Source of the DNA: Halovivax cerinus
GTDB taxonomy: Archaea; Halobacteriota; Halobacteria; Halobacteriales; Natrialbaceae
Direction of reading: 5' to 3'
Assembly: GCF_024498195.1 (NCBI RefSeq)
Contig: NZ_CP101824.1
Span: 2,108,001-2,172,000, forward strand
Length of the DNA: 64,000 nucleotides
Shown here one piece after another: positions 1 through 7,781 of this stretch. The translations under genes and the position numbers were made by a program. Position 1 is the first letter of the stretch. Each line of letters begins with the position of its first letter. The notes below the pieces were generated by a model that saw only the letters and a program-made list of their open reading frames with translations, did no database searches and was not told the origin of the DNA.

Positions 1-75
1 CGTCGCAACCGATATCGAATCGTATCGGGCGTCGTTCCGGTAGCCGAATGACGTGATGCTCGAGACGTCCCGCGG

Positions 76-648
76 TCACCACTCCTCGGCCAGCAACCCG
101 TACCGGATGACGTTCACGCGCTCCCCGTCGACGAACGCGTGATCGCGGAACGACCCCTCCTTCCGAAATCCGACCTTGTTCAGCACGCGTGCCGACGCCG
201 GATTGGTGGCGAACGTCTCGGCGTGGAGTTTGGCGATGCGGCGCTCTTCGAACGCATAGGTACAGACGAGTTTCAGCGCGTCAGTGCAGTAGCCGTTTCC
301 CCAGTGGTCGGGGGTGATCGCGTAGCCGACCTCCGCCGTCCCCCAGACGTCGTGTGTTGGGGTGAGGCCGATCGTTCCGACAGGGTCGGGCACGCCGCCG
401 TCGTCCAGGCCGAGCGGGTCGTCGCCGTCGGTCGGCGCGGGATCGCGACAGATCAGGAAGTCGAACCCGTCTCGCTCCCCCTGTGACTCGATCCAGTCGC
501 GCTCGTCCGCCGCCGTGATCGGATCGGTGCTCGCGATTCGCCGCCGGACCCGCGGTTCGTTCAGCAACTCCTGGCAGAATCGCCCGTCTTCTCGCTGGAT
601 CGGGTGCAAAGACACCTGCTCGCCCGAGAGAACGGCTGGTCCCGGCAT
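76..648 (-). CDS. GNAT-family N-acetyltransferase (RimJ/RimL-like)
   Basis: This 190-residue protein looks like a complete GNAT acetyltransferase of the RimJ/RimL type, which transfers acetyl from acetyl-CoA to an amine (protein N-terminus or small molecule). An N-terminal strand (LSGEQVSLHP) leads into the fold. The segment around residues 105-150 carries the usual hallmarks: GYAITPDHWGNGYCTDAL is the acetyl-CoA pyrophosphate-binding region, and NPASARVLNKVGF is the late motif typical of RimJ relatives. Residues 68-88 form an acidic, Gly/Asp-rich insert. The gene stands alone near the window edge, so substrate cannot be inferred from neighbours. Confidence 0.85.
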   Translation of the reverse strand: MPGPAVLSGEQVSLHPIQREDGRFCQELLNEPRVRRRIASTDPITAADERDWIESQGERDGFDFLICRDPAPTDGDDPLGLDDGGVPDPVGTIGLTPTHDVWGTAEVGYAITPDHWGNGYCTDALKLVCTYAFEERRIAKLHAETFATNPASARVLNKVGFRKEGSFRDHAFVDGERVNVIRYGLLAEEW

Positions 649-795
649 GCGAACCGGTTTCGGGTCGACCGTGATAGCTGTTGGCCCCGCGTCGTGTCGA
701 TCGGTTCCGTTCGGCCCGTATCGTCACAGAATCGGCACTCTACGGTGTGTACCGCGTCCGGATCCTCCTCCGGGACGATCGCCGGCTCCGGAACG

Positions 796-1026
796 TCACT
801 CGAGGACGAGGTACGTCCGTCCACCGCGGTGCTCGAGCGAGACGAGGTGCGTGCCGACGTTCTCCTCGACGAACGTCTCCAGGCTCGTCACGTCGAGTTC
901 GGTGACGTCGATGCGCCGGCGTTCCGTCCGGGCGATCCGGCGTTCGAGTTCGTCGGCGGGTTCGTCGTGCTGCAGGGCTGGTTGGCCGGCCGATTCGTCG
1001 TCGAGGACGACCGCGTTCGTGCTCAT
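796..1026 (-). CDS. Small acidic protein of unknown function
   Basis: I do not recognise this 76-residue protein. I chose the ATG at 1026 (MSTNAVVLDD) over one ten codons upstream because it gives a typical acidic haloarchaeal N-terminus. The middle is rich in Glu and Arg (ELERRIARTERRR) and probably helical; the end (THLVSLEHRGGRTYLVLE) could form a beta hairpin. There is no signal peptide, membrane segment or metal motif. It lies between the acetyltransferase and cbiZ on the same strand, but gaps of about 80-150 nt do not suggest an operon. Confidence 0.5.
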   Translation of the reverse strand: MSTNAVVLDDESAGQPALQHDEPADELERRIARTERRRIDVTELDVTSLETFVEENVGTHLVSLEHRGGRTYLVLE

Positions 1027-1102
1027 GTTCTGTCGGAGGCACGGACAGTACGTCAAAGCGACCCGAGCGGAGTGAAAGTGAAAGTGCGAGCCTCCAGGCG
1101 GT

Positions 1103-1864
1103 TCACGGATCGCTTTTCGGGACGGAGAAGACGTCCGCGCGGACGTCGGTCGTGGTGCCGTAGCGGGCCTCGTCGACGCTTGCGGGAACCGAACCCTGGT
1201 TCTCGTACCTGGCGTGTAGCGACGCCGTCACGGCTTCGCGAACGCACGCCCGCGTCGCCGCGCCGACGGGCGTCGCGCTACCGGAGTATTCGGCGAGGGT
1301 ACCGTTCGGATCGTGCCCGACGGTGATCGCGTCGCTCGTCGTTCCCGGGAAGCCGGATTCGGCGAGCAGCGTCACGGCTTTGGCCTCGGCGGCGACCGCG
1401 ACGAGGTTCGCCAGCGCGCCGTCGGCGAGCGCCCGATCGGTCACGACGTGGATGTTGACGGTTCCGGTGGTCTCCGAACGCTCGCCATCCGTCGGCAGGG
1501 AACCGCCCGTCGGCTCACGTGGGAGCGCTGCCGGGTTCGAGAGTCCGACGGTCGCGACGGCCATCACCGGCCCGCAGCGGGCGCCGCGGGCGTGATCCAT
1601 CGAGACGCCCGTCAGCAGGACCGGGCCGTCGTCTTCGAATCCCGCCGAGTCGAGGCGTGCTTCGACGTAGGTCGGGAGGTCCGACGTCTCCCAGTTTTCG
1701 GGGACGGCGACGTTGTACGCCGCGTCGGCGCCGACGCGGCCGCCGTTCCACCCCGTGTGGAGCCACGTCGTTCCCGGCCGGTACACCCGGAGTACGCCCG
1801 CGCGGCGGGTCGATTCCACGATCGAGCCGTCGGCAGCGACGTCGTCCACCGTCGATTCACCCAC
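1103..1864 (-). CDS. cbiZ: Adenosylcobinamide amidohydrolase CbiZ
   Basis: CbiZ hydrolyses the amide between the corrin ring and aminopropanol of adenosylcobinamide, giving adenosylcobyric acid for re-use. At 253 residues it has the length expected of stand-alone archaeal CbiZ. The family core is visible in the segments VLLTGVSMDHA and MAVATVGLSNPAALP, followed by NIHVVTDRALADGALANLV and the late EAKAVTLLAESGFPGTTSDA. It is the last gene of the cobamide operon; its ATG overlaps the end of cobD by 8 nt, which suggests translational coupling. With CobD and CbiB alongside, it completes the archaeal cobinamide salvage route. Confidence 0.93.
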   Translation of the reverse strand: MGESTVDDVAADGSIVESTRRAGVLRVYRPGTTWLHTGWNGGRVGADAAYNVAVPENWETSDLPTYVEARLDSAGFEDDGPVLLTGVSMDHARGARCGPVMAVATVGLSNPAALPREPTGGSLPTDGERSETTGTVNIHVVTDRALADGALANLVAVAAEAKAVTLLAESGFPGTTSDAITVGHDPNGTLAEYSGSATPVGAATRACVREAVTASLHARYENQGSVPASVDEARYGTTTDVRADVFSVPKSDP

Positions 1865-2876
1865 CGTCGAGCACCTCCAGCACCAGGTCCGTCGTCTCCC
1901 GGTCGCGAACGGCGATACGGACGTGCGAGTCGAGGTCGCGGAACGTCCGCGCGTCGCGGAGGACGATTCCCGCTTCTCGGGCGTGGGTCAGTACGGCGTC
2001 GACGTCCCGGTCACCGCAGTCGACGAGGACGAACGGCGCCTCGGACGGGTCGACGGCGAACCCCGTCGCTTCGAGCCCGTCACGAAGTCGCTTTCGCTCG
2101 CGGTCGACGCGCGTTCGCGTCTCGCGGACGAACCCTTCATCCCGCAGACAGTGCGCCCCGACGCGAGCCGCCGGCGTCCCGAGACTCCAGGCCGGTCGTG
2201 CCCGTTCCAGCGCGTCGCCGAGTGGACCCTGCGCGACGGCGAACCCGGCGCGCAGGCCCGGGAGACCGAACAGCTTCGTCAGCGACCGCGCGACGATCAC
2301 GGTCTCGATACCGAGGGACGCGGCGGAGGGGAGCGACGTGAACCCGAGGAACGCCTCGTCGACCAGGAGGGCCGTGGCGCACTCCTCGCAGCGACGGGCG
2401 AAGTCGGCCAGCGCGTCCGGATCGGCGGTCTCGCCGGTCGGGTTGTTCGGCGTACAGACGATCGCGAGCGCACAGTCGTCGGGATCGGCCGATAGCACCT
2501 CGTCGTGCGGGACGAATCGCGGCTCCCCGCCCTGGAGTCGCACTTCGCGGGCGTACTCGCCGAAACTGGGTGCGGGGACCAGTACCTCGTCGCCCGGTTC
2601 GACCGCGACGCCGATCGCGAGTCGGATCGCGGCCAGCCCACCGGCCGTCGGGACGACGCGGTCGGCCTCGCAGTCCACGTACTCGCCGGCCGCCGCCCGG
2701 AAATCGGGGTACGCGTCGTCCGGATAGCGACCCGCCGCCTCCAGCGCGTCGCGGTAGACCGATTCGACGCCCTCCGGCGTCTCCGGGTTGACGTTCGCGC
2801 TGCAGTCGCGGACGGTCGGATCCGTCGTGCCGCCGTGGGGAACCCGATCGGTCTCGCGTACGGAGTCGGGATCCAC
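1857..2876 (-). CDS. cobD: Threonine-phosphate decarboxylase-like aminotransferase CobD
   Basis: CobD is a PLP enzyme that makes (R)-1-amino-2-propanol phosphate, the linker that CbiB attaches to cobyric acid. The 339-residue protein has the class I/II aminotransferase fold: SANVNPETPEGV at the N-terminus, VCTPNNPTGE as the cofactor-binding Asn-Pro motif, DEAFLGF as the PLP-pyridine Asp segment, and ARSLTKLFGLPGLRAG with the Schiff-base lysine. The frame stays open far upstream, but the GTG at 2876 sits 2 nt after the cobT stop and starts the family-like N-terminus, so I place the start there. A family relative, histidinol-phosphate aminotransferase, is made less likely by the neighbours. Confidence 0.9.
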   Translation of the reverse strand: MDPDSVRETDRVPHGGTTDPTVRDCSANVNPETPEGVESVYRDALEAAGRYPDDAYPDFRAAAGEYVDCEADRVVPTAGGLAAIRLAIGVAVEPGDEVLVPAPSFGEYAREVRLQGGEPRFVPHDEVLSADPDDCALAIVCTPNNPTGETADPDALADFARRCEECATALLVDEAFLGFTSLPSAASLGIETVIVARSLTKLFGLPGLRAGFAVAQGPLGDALERARPAWSLGTPAARVGAHCLRDEGFVRETRTRVDRERKRLRDGLEATGFAVDPSEAPFVLVDCGDRDVDAVLTHAREAGIVLRDARTFRDLDSHVRIAVRDRETTDLVLEVLDGG

Positions 2877-2878
2877 GG

Positions 2879-3952
2879 TCAGCGACCCTCCGACGGGGGT
2901 GCGGTCACGTCCCGCGTCTCTTCGCCGTCGGTCCCGTCCGTCGCCGATTGCGGATCCGTGTCCACGACGTCGCCTACGCCGAGCCGACCGCAGGCGGCTA
3001 CGAAGCGATCGCGGACGGCGGGCAATTCGCGGTCGGGAACGAGCGAGAGGGCGCCACCCATCGCGACACCCTCCTTGACCTCGCCGGCGCAGTAGCGCTC
3101 CATCGCGACGTGGTCTCCCTCGTCGAAACCGGGATCTGAGACCCGGAGGTCGAGGTCCAGGCGGTCGGCAGCCGCGTCGAGATCGTCGCCTCGATCGGCG
3201 GCGACGAACGACGTCGTCGCGACCGAGACCGGCCCCCCGACGCCGGCGTGGCGCAGCGCGGCCGCGATGGCGAGTTGCTGGGTACCACCGGCCAGCGTGA
3301 CCGCCGTCCCGCCTGCGAGCGCTCCGGTGGCGAGCCCGGCTACGGTCGCCTGGACGGGATCGCCAACCGCTTCGATCGCGGTCAGTGGGTCCCCCGCGGC
3401 GTCTCCGGGATCCAGCCCGCTCGCCGCGAGTCCCTCGTCGACGACGGCCCGTTTCCGGTCGAGCGGGTTCGTCGGCAGCGACGAGGAGACGCCGATCTCC
3501 TCGCCGAGGGCGGTCAGGACGCCGAGGGCGGTCGTCGTCCCGCCGGGGACGGTCTCGCCGAGCAGGATTTCGTCGTCGGGGAGCGAGGTGCCGAGCGAGC
3601 GGGCGCGCTCGAAGATCCCCGACGCGTTGGGGACGGCTCGTTCTGCCCGCACGTCCGCCCCGGGCGCGGCGTCGACGTCGACCGTCGGCGCGGCCGTCGG
3701 CGCCGCCAGCCCGGCGTCGACGACCGTCACAGGGAACCCACACACCTCGCGAACGGCGCGCGTGACGGCCGCCGGCGTGACGCATCCGGTGGGCGACACC
3801 GGCGTGACCGGCGAGCGGACCGGCTCCCCGTAGACGAGTATCTCGGCGTCTCCCGGGGGCGTGTGGGCCATCAGCTCCGGCGTCTCGCCGGCGGCGCTGA
3901 TGCCGTCGACGAGCGCGGTCTCCGTCGTCCCCGCGGCGAGGATCAGGCGCAT
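2879..3952 (-). CDS. cobT: Nicotinate-nucleotide-dimethylbenzimidazole phosphoribosyltransferase-like CobT (archaeal type)
   Basis: This 357-residue protein matches the archaeal branch of CobT, which makes alpha-ribazole phosphate (or an analogue) from nicotinate mononucleotide and a base for the lower loop of cobamide. Visible features are the N-terminal LILAAGTTETALVDGISAAG, the glycine-rich LGETVPGGTTTALGVLTALG, and TAVTLAGGTQQLAIAAALRH in the middle, then VKEGVAMGGALSL. The last 40 residues are an acidic tail (DTDPQSATDGTDGEETRD) typical of halophilic proteins. It is followed 2 nt later by cobD. A gap of 100 nt separates it from cobY upstream, the widest gap in the operon. Confidence 0.88.
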   Translation of the reverse strand: MRLILAAGTTETALVDGISAAGETPELMAHTPPGDAEILVYGEPVRSPVTPVSPTGCVTPAAVTRAVREVCGFPVTVVDAGLAAPTAAPTVDVDAAPGADVRAERAVPNASGIFERARSLGTSLPDDEILLGETVPGGTTTALGVLTALGEEIGVSSSLPTNPLDRKRAVVDEGLAASGLDPGDAAGDPLTAIEAVGDPVQATVAGLATGALAGGTAVTLAGGTQQLAIAAALRHAGVGGPVSVATTSFVAADRGDDLDAAADRLDLDLRVSDPGFDEGDHVAMERYCAGEVKEGVAMGGALSLVPDRELPAVRDRFVAACGRLGVGDVVDTDPQSATDGTDGEETRDVTAPPSEGR

Positions 3953-4052
3953 CGACGCACCTCGGCGTCGCGTGGCCGCGTCTTGGACGCCGGCCTGTGT
4001 CCGGATTCTGTTCGTCTCGTCGATCGGGTCGTGGGATCACTGACTGGGTGCA

Positions 4053-4730
4053 TCATCGGTGTCGAGTGGCGAGTCGGTCCGCGATTGCCGCGTCTTCGAG
4101 TCGATTCACGTTGATAGCCGCGTCCGCCGTCCGGACGACGTGGACGAGCGGCGCTGGAGGATCTCCGTCGTCGGCGCCGCGCTGGTCGCCGTCACCGCCG
4201 GATCCGACCACGTTGAGGCCGGTCGGAACGAGGGTGTCCGCGCCGACCGACGTCTCCTCGACGCTCACCCCGAGGCGACGTTTCACCTCCCGGGGGACGC
4301 AGACCGTCATCGAGGGGGAGTCGTGGTTGCCGCTTCGCGTCTCGCCGGCTTCGGGTTCCGACCGCGCCCGGGCTCGCACCCGCTGGCGGTACGCGCGGCG
4401 GACGTCGTCGACGGTGTCGGCAGTGAGCAGCGCCAGGTCGGCGGCCACCGTCAGGACCGGCGGCTCTATCTGTGGGTCGTCGAGCGCGCGACCGAGGTCG
4501 GCGACGTACCCGTCTCCGGGCGTCTCGATGCACGGCGTTTCGCCGTCCAGGTGCGCGCGCGTCTCGGGTGCATTCGGCGAGACGACCGCGTAGGTCGACT
4601 CGATATCGGTCTTGTCGAGCGCCCGCCGGACGCGATCGATCATCGGTTCGCTGGCGACGGGGTACAGCGGTTTCTCGACGTCGGCGTCGAGTCGATCGCC
4701 CGTCCCGCCGCACATCACTAGAGCGTCCAC
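4053..4730 (-). CDS. cobY: Adenosylcobinamide-phosphate guanylyltransferase CobY
   Basis: CobY is the archaeal, non-orthologous replacement for CobU; it transfers GMP from GTP to adenosylcobinamide phosphate, giving adenosylcobinamide-GDP. The 225-residue protein begins with the nucleotidyltransferase signature DALVMCGGTGDRLD followed by EKPLYPV, and TVAADLALLTADTV carries the metal-binding Asp region. The GTG start at 4730 lies inside the end of cobS (overlap of 13 nt including the cobS stop); it fits the family N-terminus better than the in-frame ATG 5 codons later. The C-terminal part has an acidic insert (GSGGDGDQRGADDGD). It works directly upstream of CobS in the pathway. Confidence 0.92.
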   Translation of the reverse strand: MDALVMCGGTGDRLDADVEKPLYPVASEPMIDRVRRALDKTDIESTYAVVSPNAPETRAHLDGETPCIETPGDGYVADLGRALDDPQIEPPVLTVAADLALLTADTVDDVRRAYRQRVRARARSEPEAGETRSGNHDSPSMTVCVPREVKRRLGVSVEETSVGADTLVPTGLNVVGSGGDGDQRGADDGDPPAPLVHVVRTADAAINVNRLEDAAIADRLATRHR

Positions 4731-5560
4731 GCGATCACCCCCACGTGGAGCCCGACGACGCGGCTCACCTCGTTCGCCGCCCCGAACACGTCGCCGCCGA
4801 CGCCGCCCAGCTTGCGTCGCGCCCACAGCCAGAGGATCGCCGTACCCGCGAGCGCCCCGGCGAGCGTCGCGAACGCGACTCCTTGTAGCGGTCCGAGCGC
4901 GCCCACCTGCACGGGTCCGGTCGCGAACGGCGACGCGGCGTCGGCCATCGTCGTCGCGGCGACGGCACTCGCCAGGACAGCGACCAGCGCGATCGACAGC
5001 GCCGTGGGGGTGACGAGCGAGCGCGGTCGCGCGTTCCGGGTGAAGTGCGAGCCGAAGCCCTCGTGGCTCGCCGTTCCGAGGGCGGCCATCGACGCCATGC
5101 CGAGCTTGGCGCCGACCTCGGCCGCGACGACGATGGTGATAGCGACGCCGATCGGCAGCCCCGCGAGCGCGAGCCCGCCTAGTAAGAGGCCGGCCACGAC
5201 GAGGGCGACGGCCAGCACCGCTCCGACGCCCGTCGTCGTGTCTTTCAGCACCTCGCGACGGCGGTCGCGATCGCCGTGGACGACCGCCGCGTCGCCGAGA
5301 TCCGCGACGCCGTCGACGTGGTGGACCCCGGTCACCAGGTAGACCGCGAGGAGGTAGCCGACGGCGACGGTCGGCCCCGGCAGGTGCGCGCTCGCGAGGA
5401 AGGGGATCGAGGCGAGGGCGCCGACGACGAGGCCGATGACCGGAAACGCCGCGGGCGTTCGACTGAACGCCTCCCAGTCCGACTCGTCGCTCCCGCCCGT
5501 CGGCAGCCGCGTCAGGAAGGCGACGCCCGCGCGGAGCGCGCGCAGTGCATCAGGCGTCAC
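4718..5560 (-). CDS. cobS: Adenosylcobinamide-GDP ribazoletransferase (cobalamin synthase) CobS
   Basis: CobS is the membrane enzyme that joins adenosylcobinamide-GDP to alpha-ribazole phosphate. The 280-residue protein has about six hydrophobic segments and the family motifs GVAFLTRLP near the N-terminus, VTGVHHVDGVADLGDA (the Asp-rich active-site loop), RRREVLKDTTTGVGAVL and the later ASHEGFGSHF. I place the start at the GTG at 5560: it is preceded by a GGAGG ribosome-binding sequence (5566-5570 region) and overlaps the stop of a 24-codon ORF as GTGA. The other frames upstream are arginine-rich shadow sequence. Confidence 0.92.
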   Translation of the reverse strand: MTPDALRALRAGVAFLTRLPTGGSDESDWEAFSRTPAAFPVIGLVVGALASIPFLASAHLPGPTVAVGYLLAVYLVTGVHHVDGVADLGDAAVVHGDRDRRREVLKDTTTGVGAVLAVALVVAGLLLGGLALAGLPIGVAITIVVAAEVGAKLGMASMAALGTASHEGFGSHFTRNARPRSLVTPTALSIALVAVLASAVAATTMADAASPFATGPVQVGALGPLQGVAFATLAGALAGTAILWLWARRKLGGVGGDVFGAANEVSRVVGLHVGVIAWTL

Positions 5561-5631
5561 GGAGATCCCTCCAGAATCGTCTTGGCAACCCGTTCCAGAG
5601 CCTGCTCGACGACCCACTCCACGACCGTCAC
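5557..5631 (-). CDS. Possible 24-residue microprotein between cbiB and cobS
   Basis: A GTG-initiated reading frame of 24 codons exactly bridges cbiB and cobS. Its GTG overlaps the cbiB stop as GTGA, and its TGA overlaps the cobS start as GTGA. The predicted peptide (beginning VTVVEWVVEQALERV and ending LEGSP) would form an amphipathic helix with hydrophobic V/W/L/I and charged E/R/K faces. It may be a genuine small protein, perhaps membrane-associated, or simply a translational relay that keeps ribosomes moving from cbiB into cobS. The geometry is directly visible; expression and function are inference. Confidence 0.4.
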   Translation of the reverse strand: MTVVEWVVEQALERVAKTILEGSP

Positions 5632-6593
5632 GGTACCGCCCCCATCGTGAGTGCGTCCACACCCGCGTCGAGGCCGATCGTCGCGAGGAGGAGCCCGCAC
5701 ACGGCGACGACCGCGCCGACGCCGACCAGGCGAATCGCCCGGTCGCCGTCCGCCGGCGTCGGGTCGTCCCCGTCGGGATTTAGCACGTACGCGCCCGGCT
5801 TTTCGAGTCGGAGACCCAGGCCTACGGCCACCACTGCCATGGGCCACCCCGAGTTCGGCGACGGCGGGGCTCGGGCCCACTGTCCGGCTGCCGCGAGCGC
5901 CCGCGGCTCTCGCGCGGCGATCGCCAGTGCGACGGCCGTCAGCCGGGCGGGGAGCCACATGACGAGGTCGTCCAGTCGGGCGCTGGCGGTCCCGATCGGC
6001 CGGTCGGGGTAGCCGAGCATCGAGTCGAGCGTGTTCACGGCCTTGACCCAGGTCGCGCCGGCGGCCGCCACCGGCAGCGAGAACGGCGCCAGAAGGACGA
6101 ACGGGGCCAGCGTCGCGACGTAGCCGTCGGCCAGGTTCTCGGCCGCGCTCTCGATCGCGGCGCTGCGAAGCTGGGCCGGCGAGAGGTCGCTCGCGTCGCG
6201 ACCCGCGAGCCCGCGGAGCCGGCGTCGTGCCTCGTCGGGGTCGGTCTCCGTCAGCGTGACGACGTCCTCGGTCAGCTCTAGCAGGGAGCGAAGGCTCGTC
6301 GTGAGAAAGAGGACGGCGCCGGCGAGCAGGGCACCGACCGTCGGGTGGGCCCGACCGGCGAGGACGACCAGGCCGGCGACGACTCCGGCCGCGACCGCCG
6401 GGAGGACCAGCGCGACTGCCAGCCCGAGTGCCCGCTCGGCTCGCTCGTCGAGGTCCCAGTTCCGGTCGACCGCCGCCACGGCCCGTCCGAACCAGGCGAC
6501 CGGGTGCCAGCGCGTGGGCGGCTCGCCGACGAGCAGGTCGAGCCCGGTGGCGAACGCGACGAGTGCGAGGGTCGTGGCGCTCACCGCGCCCAC
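5628..6593 (-). CDS. cbiB: Adenosylcobinamide-phosphate synthase CbiB
   Basis: CbiB amidates adenosylcobyric acid with aminopropanol phosphate made by CobD. The 321-residue integral membrane protein has several hydrophobic segments and the family landmarks LDLLVGEPPTRWHPVAWFG at the N-terminus, SAAIESAAENLADGYVAT in the middle, WVKAVNTLDSMLGYP, and GWPMAVVAVGLGLRLEKPG near the end. It starts 25 nt after the HAD hydrolase gene and its stop codon overlaps the next ORF. With CbiZ it forms the salvage loop for incomplete corrinoids. Confidence 0.93.
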   Translation of the reverse strand: MGAVSATTLALVAFATGLDLLVGEPPTRWHPVAWFGRAVAAVDRNWDLDERAERALGLAVALVLPAVAAGVVAGLVVLAGRAHPTVGALLAGAVLFLTTSLRSLLELTEDVVTLTETDPDEARRRLRGLAGRDASDLSPAQLRSAAIESAAENLADGYVATLAPFVLLAPFSLPVAAAGATWVKAVNTLDSMLGYPDRPIGTASARLDDLVMWLPARLTAVALAIAAREPRALAAAGQWARAPPSPNSGWPMAVVAVGLGLRLEKPGAYVLNPDGDDPTPADGDRAIRLVGVGAVVAVCGLLLATIGLDAGVDALTMGAVP

Positions 6594-6618
6594 CCGATCG
6601 CGACCGACGGTCGATCAC

Positions 6619-7245
6619 TCACCCGATCACCTCGTCGAGTCGATCCGGAACCGCCGGGAGCGCGGTCTCCTCGAGCGAGATGGCCGTGCCGCCCGCGTTC
6701 GTGATGCCGCCGTCGGTCTCGGGATCGTCGCCGACGTGGACGAGTGACGACGGTGGGACGTCGAGGGCCTCGGCCGTCGCCTCGAAGATCTCGGAGGCTG
6801 GTTTGCGAAACCCGCAGGCGGCGCTCGTGACGATTGCGTCGAACGCCGACCGATCGACGGTCGATCGAAGGAGCGCCTTCGAGACGAGTTCCGGGACCCC
6901 ACAGTTCGAGCAGACGGCGACCGGTCCGCGCTCGCCGGCGGCCGCGACGGCCGCGACGGCCCCCGGTCGCGTCTCGACGACGGGGTCGAACGCCGCGACC
7001 ACGGCCCGGCGCACCGCGTTGTCCGCCCACTCGACGTCCCGACTGGCCAGCGCCCGGCCGACGTGAGCGGGAAGCGGGACTTCCGCGTGCTCGGGTGCCC
7101 GGACGTGGCGCTCGACGAAGGCCTCGTCCCAGTCCGCGGGGACCGCCACGTCCCTGGCCTCGAGCTCGCTCGCGATCGCGCTCGCCGGGTCCGGCGGCCG
7201 CTCTGCGGTCACGAGCGTGCCGAAGCAATCGAACGAGACTGCCAT
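6619..7245 (-). CDS. HAD-superfamily hydrolase at the head of the cobamide operon
   Basis: This 208-residue protein is a HAD-superfamily hydrolase: the nucleophile loop is SFDCFGTLV (Asp6), motif II is CSNCG, the motif III lysine is in CGFRKPASEIF, and motif IV is VHVGDDPETD. It opens the cobamide operon, 25 nt before cbiB. Cobamide assembly needs a phosphatase for alpha-ribazole phosphate or cobalamin phosphate, and no CobC or CobZ is seen here, so this is a candidate for that step. Against it, the residue two after the nucleophile is Phe rather than the second Asp usual in HAD phosphatases, a pattern found in haloacid-dehalogenase-like members. Confidence 0.8.
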   Translation of the reverse strand: MAVSFDCFGTLVTAERPPDPASAIASELEARDVAVPADWDEAFVERHVRAPEHAEVPLPAHVGRALASRDVEWADNAVRRAVVAAFDPVVETRPGAVAAVAAAGERGPVAVCSNCGVPELVSKALLRSTVDRSAFDAIVTSAACGFRKPASEIFEATAEALDVPPSSLVHVGDDPETDGGITNAGGTAISLEETALPAVPDRLDEVIG

Positions 7246-7264
7246 GTGGGTGAGTGTAGTCCAA

Positions 7265-7276
7265 CTTCACTTGAAG
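7265..7276. promoter_or_regulatory. Inverted repeat in the promoter region of the cobamide operon
   Basis: CTTCA-N2-TGAAG lies 20-31 nt before the first gene of the cobamide operon, where a TATA box would sit. No clear AT-rich box is present. It could be an operator, but that is inference from position alone. Confidence 0.25.
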
Positions 7277-7399
7277 CGATCGGTGCGGCGGGGTCGCGAG
7301 CCTGGAGTGAGCGAGAGGGTGGTTCGCCGCGTCGGACCGAGAGCGGACCGAATACGTACTGGGATGGTACAGACGGGAATACGATAATACGGGCGTACA

Positions 7400-7408
7400 T
7401 TTATAAAC
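7400..7408 (+). promoter_or_regulatory. TATA box of the toxin-antitoxin operon
   Basis: The sequence TTTATAAAC is centred about 28 nt before the GTG of the winged-helix gene, so the transcript is probably leaderless. A second AT-rich run (ATAATAC) lies just upstream at 7384-7390. Confidence 0.6.
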
Positions 7409-7430
7409 GAAGGTATCCGATATTACTTCC

Positions 7431-7781
7431 GTGCCGATCAGCATCGACGAGTTCGACACACACGATCCGACGCACCGCGAGACGAACGCACAGCGCGTCG
7501 TTCGTTTCCTCGTCGAAAACCGAGACAAGGCCTACAAGGCCGTCGAGATCGCCGAGGCCACGAACGTCGATCGGAACTCGATTCACCCGGTGCTGAATCG
7601 ACTCGAAGAGCGCGGGCTCGTTCGGCACCGGGAGCCCTACTGGGCGATCGGTGATCTCGAGGCCGTCCGGGATGCGATGGTGTTCAGTTCTGCGGCCGCA
7701 TTGTTAGACGAAACGGTCGGATCGGAGAGCAGAGCGGAGTGGCTTCGTGCGAGCGAGAGCGAGGATACGGAGCGACCGTGA
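7431..7781 (+). CDS. Winged-helix DNA-binding protein, probable antitoxin or regulator of the PemK-like toxin
   Basis: The 116-residue protein has a MarR-like winged helix: NAQRVVRFLVENRDKAYKAV, then AEATNVDRNSIHPVLNRLEE as the recognition helix, then GLVRHREPYWAIG as the wing. The C-terminal third (AAALLDETVGSESRAEWL) could neutralise a partner. The GTG at 7431 is set by a TATA box 28 nt upstream. Its stop overlaps the start of the toxin gene as GTGA, the usual antitoxin-first order. A winged helix in place of the ribbon-helix-helix or AbrB domain common for MazE/PemI makes this pair somewhat unusual. Antitoxin activity is inferred from position. Confidence 0.75.
   Translation: MPISIDEFDTHDPTHRETNAQRVVRFLVENRDKAYKAVEIAEATNVDRNSIHPVLNRLEERGLVRHREPYWAIGDLEAVRDAMVFSSAAALLDETVGSESRAEWLRASESEDTERP

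Noticed and set aside
2877-4040. Upstream extension of the cobD frame to about 727 residues
   Set aside because: The extension is Arg-rich shadow sequence opposite the real cobT codons; cobD begins at the GTG at 2876.
5632-6618. Long minus-strand frame that would make the 24-codon ORF part of a 353-residue protein
   Set aside because: All of it upstream of 5631 is the arginine-rich alternative frame of cbiB; only the last 24 codons are outside that gene.
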